Shown piece by piece: positions 7,601-11,293 of a DNA stretch of 11,293 bases (position 1 is the stretch's first letter; every line of letters starts with the position of its first letter). Both the position numbers and the translations under genes were made by a program. This DNA comes from Saccoglossus kowalevskii (taxonomy: Eukaryota > Hemichordata > Enteropneusta > Harrimaniidae): assembly GCF_000003605.2 (NCBI RefSeq), contig NW_003115069.1:1-11293 (forward strand), given 5' to 3'. A model generated the notes under the pieces. That model saw only the letters and a list, made by a program, of their open reading frames with translations, had not been told where the DNA came from and did not search any database.

Positions 7601-10204
7601 TTTTGCATAATACAAACATTAATCAACCAGTAGGTAATATATATATAAGTAACCAACAATATAACAACTTCAAAACTTCACCTACTTTTTTGGCTAACTG
7701 TCTTACTTCATAGTCTGGGATATCATCTGCTTCAACATGTTTAACATTTCCAGACACAAAATACTGGTAAACAGGCTTTGCTAAACAATAAAGTCCTGGA
7801 CCACCATGGCAAAATGAGAGGGCAACCATTTTTCCAACCAAATAGTATCTATTCTGAGCAAACAATTGAATGTCATGGGAGAAACATAAATTGTTTCCAC
7901 TACCCTCCATCACTCCAGTTTCTTGTATGGTTTTCATTAGTAATCTAAGGAACTCTCTTCTTGGCCCTCCTTCATCTAAACCAGATTCTCCTAGAAATTG
8001 TACTCTGAATGGATGTTTTGGATCAAAATCTGACTTGCTGATAGATCTTGCTCCAGTTTTCCACAAATTCCTCCTCACAATATTTATGTTTTGATACTGA
8101 TTTTCTGCATATGAGTTATATACATATTTGAGTCCCAATTGTTCTACATGATATTCTAATACAGCCTTTGCATACTCCAATGTAACCCTACAAAAATACG
8201 AACAAAGATATAAATTTACTTGTCTTACTATGTTAGTTTAATCCAGTGAGTGACATCAAAATTTTCATATTTTTTTGGCAAAAACAGCTGAACCTTAACT
8301 CACACAAATTGACAGAAAAATAACCTGAGTGATATATATTGCATTTTGTATGCACATTCAGTGGGAGAAACTCTCAAAGTGTAATACATCAATTAGAAAA
8401 GAATGGTTTGGTCTTTTCTTGATAACCTAGACCTCTGTTGATTCAACTCCATGCTATTTCTTACAAAATATTTGTTGTTTACCGGGAAGAAATCACTTTG
8501 CGCAGAAATACAAAAAACAAATCTGATATATTGTATTGTCATATTAACAAAGTTTCAGCTTATACATAGATTCCAAGCAATAGAATACCTTGTGTATTGA
8601 TTGGTGATAATCCCTTCCCCATGAATACTTTCATCTTCTGCACTTTCATCAGTTTGTTCTCCATCTGTTACAATTTCTGAATAACATCTACATGTAGAAA
8701 ATAATAAGTTGTTCTGAACCAATGAATAAATAAAACAGATAGCTCCACTGTGTGCGAAAACATTTATAACAAGTCATTGTCAATGACACGTCCCTGTTCT
8801 GTTCATATTTGAGTGACATGTACATTCAAAGCAGATCATGACCGAAATCTCAGACCACTTTTGGTGGACTAAGATCCAGTTCCGGAATGGTAAAAATGTG
8901 CAATTTTGGTGAATTTTTGACTATAAAAGGACTGGCCCAAATGCACAGGCATATGTATGATATAATGTATGATGTTTGTGTGAAGTTTGAACTTGATCTG
9001 TCCAGGCATGTCCGAGATATGGATCGAAAACTAAATTCTTTAAAACAAAATGGCCGCCAGTCGGCCATTTTGAACTTGATCCGAAGAAAAATTAGTGTGC
9101 ATCAAGCTTATATTATGTTTAATATATGTACTAAATCTGAACAAAATCCACCCATGTATGACTGAGATCCGGTTCCGGAATTGTGAAAATATGTGATTTT
9201 GATGCATTTTCGTTTTGGCCTTAAAATGGCCATCATTCAGCTATTGTTAAGCGGATCATGAAACAAATGCACATATCTATTTGTGACATGATGTACCATG
9301 TGTGTGTGAAGTTTGAACTTGATCAATCCAGACATGTCTCGAATACGGATCCAGAACTGAATTCTTTAAAACAAAATGGCCACCAGTCGGCCATTTTGAA
9401 CTTGATCCGAAAAAAAAATGACGTGCATCAAGGTCCTATTATGTTCAATGTATGTACCAAATTTGAACAAAATCCATCCATGCATAACTGAGATCCGGGT
9501 CCGGAATGGTGAAAATGAACGATTTTGATGCATTTTCGGCGTTAAAATGGCCGCTATTCAGCTATCGTTAATCGGATCATGAAAAAAATGCACGTGCATA
9601 TAATGTGTGATGTATGAGTGAAGTTTGAACTTAATCAGTCCATGCATGTCTGAAATACGGGTGATCACGGACAGACGGACGGACGGACGAACACACGGAC
9701 GCACGGACGGACGCACACAGGGCAAACCATAAGTCCCCGTTTTCAGACTACATCCGAATGGGGACTAACAAACTAATGTTTCAAACACATCATTTGAAAT
9801 TACTGAAATCATTCCTTCCAAAAGAAAAACCAGCCCTGCTTGAGTATTGCACATACCACACAATGACAACAATGCCTCCAAATGGTAGAAATGATAATAC
9901 AGATGGTGATTATACTTACTTATCCATGATTGATAATAGGCCAGCTGAAGATGTTGATATATTACTTGGTGCAGATGTAGACATATTATCATTCCATACA
10001 GATGCAGGTGTTGAATCACTACTTGGTGCCACTGACGGGATTAAGATGTTAACAGTACACGGTGCCACTGGATGAGTTGAATTACTACTTGGTACCCTTG
10101 GTGGGGTTGAGCTATTACTTGGTGTCAAAGCAGCTGATGAGTCATTACTCTGTGTTGACAATGGTGCATATGAATTTGGAAAATTGTCATTGTGTGTGGA
10201 TGTG
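4386..10204 (-). CDS. HECT-type E3 ubiquitin ligase, G2E3-like (six exons, 5'-partial)
   Basis: Six - strand exons (9920-10204, 8589-8687, 7686-8187, 7030-7271, 5850-6010, 4386-4672) join in consistent phase to about 524 residues ending in a stop. HECT ligases take ubiquitin from an E2 onto a conserved cysteine and pass it to a substrate. The N-lobe is recognised by FRVQFLGESGLDEGGPRREF and YYLVGKMVALSFCHGGPG. The C-lobe is recognised by SVPPLG, PSISFL and the catalytic motif FPTANTCANILSLP. The overall pattern fits the G2/M-phase-specific E3 ligase-like proteins that are expanded in corals, sponges and fish. The upstream Ser/Thr/Pro-rich linker and acidic segment are typical low-complexity lead-ins. 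No PHD/RING-like zinc finger is seen, so upstream exons are probably beyond the window. Introns hold mobile-element debris. Confidence 0.87.
4673..5849 (-). other. HECT intron E-F
   Basis: Its borders are GTGAAT..CACAG. It contains overlapping open frames at 5004-5411 on both strands with no recognisable domain. No repeat shared with other parts of the window was noticed here. Confidence 0.65.
5850..6010 (-). CDS. HECT gene exon E: lobe linker region
   Basis: The 161-base exon encodes SMEYFLRANKSMKPTVSYM, KDMTVDYSPEGSNDRILEE and TTIYNWYEYLDDCAK. The SPEGSN..R..EE..I..W..YL.DC pattern is characteristic of G2E3-like HECT proteins just before the C-lobe. The donor AAAG|GTGAAT leaves phase 1, which matches exon F (G+GA = Gly). 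The acceptor is TTGCAAG, a weak AAG, and an in-frame TGA 15 bases upstream of it limits where the exon can start. The exon must receive two bases from exon D, which selects the downstream donor there. Confidence 0.82.
6011..7029 (-). other. HECT intron D-E, holding a foldback element
   Basis: This intron contains the inverted repeat at 6226-6628. Near 6715-6760 there is a stretch (GTGCCAAATTTCAACTGAAA, then CAGTAGATCTTG) resembling family A sequence at 10809-10840 (ATGCCAAATTTCGAAGCAAT, then CAGTAGGCTGTTG). The remainder is unannotated AT-rich sequence. Confidence 0.65.
6226..6628. repeat. Long inverted-repeat (foldback/MITE-like) element, ~400 bp
   Basis: The outer arms match well: CCAGGCTAAGTT, ACGGTTGCAT, CGTCTCTACTAACACC and GCCTTGA at about 6238-6287 are found as the reverse complement at about 6561-6614. 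Pairing continues inward (GAATTAAC and AAATTTAT..CAGAA against their complements near 6520-6545). It then goes in degenerate form to the centre (TAGTAA.GAAAAATA against TATTTTTCGTTACTA). The element can thus fold nearly end to end. No transposase is encoded, and the open frame at 6175-6441 lies within it by chance. It sits in a HECT intron in a non-coding position. Confidence 0.78.
7030..7271 (-). CDS. HECT gene exon D: N-lobe end
   Basis: The acceptor is TTCTGTTAG before 7271 and the exon opens in phase 0 with IQDCNSDEDMRNALELLGDH. It goes on through VIAVSGYTSPVEEVTLKERE, VHYCVHRSLSEIEQFRDGL and NTLQIADLITKEPG. This is the region of G2E3-like proteins where a family-typical helix pair precedes an EQFR.GL motif. 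Two overlapping donors exist. GTAAGT at 7033 ends the exon in phase 1, while GTTAGT at 7029 ends it in phase 2. Only the latter joins in frame to exon E, giving EPG-N-SMEYF, so 7030 is used as the exon boundary. Confidence 0.85.
7272..7685 (-). other. HECT intron C-D
   Basis: This 414-base intron has borders GTAGGT..GTTAG. Nothing else is recognisable in it. Confidence 0.7.
7686..8187 (-). CDS. HECT gene exon C: HECT N-lobe
   Basis: The exon is 502 bases with acceptor TTTTTGTAG and donor AAA|GTAGGT (phase 0). It encodes VTLEYAKAVLEYHVEQLG at the start, a substrate-side helix. Next come RRNLWKTGARSISKSDFDP and the HECT hallmark VQFLGESGLDEGGPRREF. LCFSHDIQLFAQNRYYLVG and KMVALSFCHGGPGLYCL follow, then PVYQYFVSG and DDIPDYEVRQLAKK. 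This is the E2-binding N-lobe of HECT ligases. The GE..DEGGPRREF and GK..A...HGGPG motifs are strong family markers. It is the best single exon for assigning the gene. Confidence 0.92.
8188..8588 (-). other. HECT intron B-C
   Basis: This 401-base intron has borders GTATTC..TTGTAG. No repeat or open frame of note was seen. Confidence 0.65.
8589..8687 (-). CDS. HECT gene exon B: short acidic segment
   Basis: This 99-base exon has acceptor ..CATGTAG before 8687 and donor AG|GTATTC. It reads CYSEIVTDGEQTDESAEDES then IHGEGIITNQYT, an acidic patch followed by the lead-in to the HECT N-lobe. Phases match on both sides: Lys is split with exon A and Arg (AG+G) with exon C. It is too short to identify alone. 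The call depends on phase, open frame and position between two better-supported exons. Confidence 0.7.
8732..8760 (+). repeat. Family A remnant next to family B copy 1
   Basis: ACAGATAGCTCCACTGTGTG resembles GAGATAGCTCCACTG of family A at 10270 and ACAGCTCCACTGTGTCAAC at 10628. It ends right where family B begins (8768). It is short, so the match is suggestive only. Confidence 0.45.
8768..9766 (+). mobile_element. Repeat family B, copy 1: Helentron-associated (HINE/pearl-like) non-autonomous element
   Basis: The element has a modular layout. (1) The 5' end contains a perfect palindrome GTCATTGTCAATGAC (8773-8787) followed by GTCCC(T)GTTC. (2) Tandem core units are anchored on GATCC(A/G)G(T/G)TCCGGAA at 8873, 9166 and 9492, with periods of 293 and 326 and a truncated third unit. 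(3) An ACGG-type microsatellite follows (9666-9716). (4) The 3' end has hairpin AGTCCCC (9732-9738)/GGGGACT (9760-9766). Reverse-complemented, the 3' end (GTCCCCATTCGG) resembles the 5' end of copy 2 (GTCCCCGTTCCG), so the termini are subterminally inverted. Known Helentron-associated and bivalve pearl elements share this layout. Assignment to that class is inference. The element lies inside HECT intron A-B and encodes nothing. Confidence 0.7.
9666..9716 (+). repeat. (ACGG)n-type microsatellite inside family B
   Basis: Runs of GGAC/ACGG units are interrupted by CACA and CAGA steps, between the truncated third core unit and the 3' hairpin. A tetranucleotide tract in this position is a known part of pearl/HINE elements. 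Confidence 0.85.
9920..10204 (-). CDS. HECT gene exon A: Ser/Thr/Pro-rich linker
   Basis: The acceptor is ATTACACATTTACAG just before 10204 and the donor is AA|GTAAGT at 9919-9914. The 285 bases start and end in phase 2, so the exon is symmetric. It encodes about 94 residues rich in Ser, Thr, Pro and Asn, with repeated PSNSSTP, PSSNSTHP, PSSDSTPA and PSNISTS motifs and no fold. At DNA level a degenerate unit of about 30 bases (GTTGA..ACTTGGTG on the + strand) recurs at 9953, 10010, 10076 and 10106. It is probably a flexible linker N-terminal to the HECT domain. The linking phase to exon B (AA + A = Lys) supports membership. Confidence 0.7.
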
Positions 10205-10254
10205 CTGTAAATGTGTAATAAAAGAAGGATATAATTATTGAAAAATAGCAACAA

Positions 10255-10748
10255 ACAGCCTGTCAGTTGAGATAGCTCCACTGCTGGCAATGCACATTTC
10301 AATTACGAACTGAAGATATCATTAGAAAATGAACTAAATGTATAGTATCAAAGCAATCAGATTTGTGGTTTTTAACAAGAACTCGAAAATATCACTTTTA
10401 CCAAAAATGACAAAAATATTCATCAAAATTAGAGAATTAAAGATATCATCACGAAATGAACAAATCTGAGAAAGGTCCACATGTAGTACCCGGTAGTACC
10501 TATATATGTAATATCAAAGCAATATGACTTGCCGTTTTTTGCAAGAAGTCGAAAATATCGCAGAAGAAGTTAAAATTGTATTTGACGATGACAGATGACA
10601 GACGGCGATGGATATTCAGTAATATGAACAGCTCCACTGTGTCAACTTTGTTGACAGCAGAGCAAAAAACATAATAACCAAATAATTCGGCAAAAGTACC
10701 AGGGAAACGGACGGTCGGTCTCATGGAGCGATGAGCTAAAAATAGACC
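10255..10748 (+). repeat. Dispersed repeat family A, copy 2 (fuller 3' end)
   Basis: This copy matches copy 1 from its ACAGCCTGTCAG start through the AAGAA(C/G)TCGAAAATATC unit, which recurs at about 10377 and 10541 (period ~164). It then continues past copy 1 into GACGATGACAGATGACAGAC, an ACGGACGGTCGG tract (about 10707-10718) and a possible end with GGTCT (10717-10721) facing AGACC (10744-10748) around GAGCGATGAGCTAAAAAT. The order of core repeats, ACGG tract and terminal inverted bases parallels family B, so family A may be a second element of the same general type. Confidence 0.65.
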
Positions 10749-10900
10749 CTTGTAAATAGTGTAATGAAATTAATAAGACTGAGTGTAGTTCATGTCAAGA
10801 ACATTCATGCCAAATTTCGAAGCAATCAGACAGTAGGCTGTTGAGAAAATAATTTTTGACCAAATATGACAAAAATATTAGCATGGGATGTCATGAAATG

Positions 10901-11293
10901 AACAAGTCATTGTCAATGACACGTCCCCGTTCCGTTCATATTTGAGTGACATATACATTCAAAGCAGATCATGACCGAAATGCACCTGCATATGTACAAC
11001 ACATTGTGCTAAATCTGAACAAAATCCATCCATGCATGACTGAGATCCGGTTCTGGAATTGTGAAAATACGTGATTTTGATGCATTTTCGGCCTTAAAAT
11101 GGCCATCATTTCGCTATTGTTAAGCAGATCATGAAACAAAGGCACATATCTATTTGTGACATGATGTACCATGTGTGTGAAGTTTGAACTTGATCAATCC
11201 AGACATGTCTTGTATACGGATCCAGACTGAATTCTTTAACAAATGGCCGCCAGTCGGCCATTTCGAACTTGATCCGAAAAAAAAGACGTGCAT
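10901..11293 (+). mobile_element. Repeat family B, copy 2 (cut by window end)
   Basis: From AACAAGTCATTGTCAATGAC (10901-10920) the sequence follows copy 1, with ACGTCCCCGTTCCGTTCATA next. The first core unit is shortened, and a full unit starts at GATCCGGTTCTGGAA (about 11044). The internal hairpin AAATGGCCG (11241-11249)/CGGCCATTT (11255-11263) is kept. The sequence ends at the window edge before any microsatellite or 3' hairpin. The same start point as copy 1 marks the true 5' boundary of the family. Confidence 0.8.

Larger units (their letters stand above)
10205..11293 (-). other. Upstream HECT intron or 5' flank, almost wholly repeat-derived
   Basis: This stretch holds family A copy 2 (10255-10748), a further family A-like piece (about 10790-10900) and the partial family B copy 2 (10901 to the window end). 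No exon with a believable splice context was found, so the HECT 5' exons are either beyond the window or absent. Confidence 0.6.

Noticed and set aside
8850-9068. - strand open frame over family B unit 1 (and a similar one at 10969-11172)
   Set aside because: It recurs only because the repeat recurs, and it overlaps the structural hairpin. There is no recognisable protein.
8887-9491. Two similar open frames (92 and 77 codons) in consecutive repeat units, sharing SLKQNG and FNxCTKxEQNP motifs
   Set aside because: Their similarity is explained by the tandem DNA repeat. The frames lack a shared start, a domain or any splice or promoter context, and they encode the hairpin sequence. They are by-products of family B.
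10205-10302. Extension of HECT exon A upstream to an ATG at 10302, giving a hydrophobic stretch that looks like a membrane anchor
   Set aside because: This stretch overlaps the start of repeat family A and AT-rich intron-like sequence, and a good acceptor (TTTACAG) sits at 10205-10207. The hydrophobic run is probably a translation of polypyrimidine-tract DNA.

Overview
The window is nuclear DNA of an invertebrate metazoan. It is AT-rich, has short spliceosomal introns with GT..AG borders, and is dense in small non-autonomous repeats. Nothing in it is prokaryotic. The (ACGG)n-bearing repeats with tandem cores recall elements described from bivalve molluscs, but similar sequences occur in other marine invertebrates, so no species call is made.

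Two protein genes lie tail to tail. On the + strand, positions 51-1922 hold a three-exon gene for a transposase-like protein: a helix-turn-helix followed by an rve-type (DDE) integrase core with a DD(36)E triad, and a short acidic C-terminal tail. It belongs to a family of intron-containing integrase-core proteins common in fish and marine invertebrates. As read here it is broken twice: a frame break near 522-528, and a first-intron donor that reads GAAAGT where GTAAGT is expected. Just before its ATG are an ETS-type and a ZNF143/Staf-like motif, which look like a host promoter.

On the - strand, from 10204 down to 4386, lie six exons of a HECT-type E3 ubiquitin ligase of the G2E3-like class. 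Their phases chain into about 524 residues: a Ser/Thr/Pro-rich linker, an acidic segment, the N-lobe, and a C-lobe with the catalytic-cysteine motif TANTC. The 5' end of this gene lies outside the window or was not found.

The rest is intronic or intergenic and largely repeat-derived. There is a ~200 bp foldback at 2672-2873 and a ~400 bp foldback at 6226-6628 inside a HECT intron. Repeat family A occurs at 3657-4015 and 10255-10748, with fragments elsewhere. Family B has a ~1 kb copy at 8768-9766 and a copy at 10901-11293 cut by the window edge. Family B has a palindromic 5' end, ~300 bp tandem core units each with a hairpin, an (ACGG)n tract and a 3' terminal hairpin. This matches the layout of Helentron-associated (HINE/pearl-like) elements. 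No RNA genes, CRISPR arrays or origins were seen.
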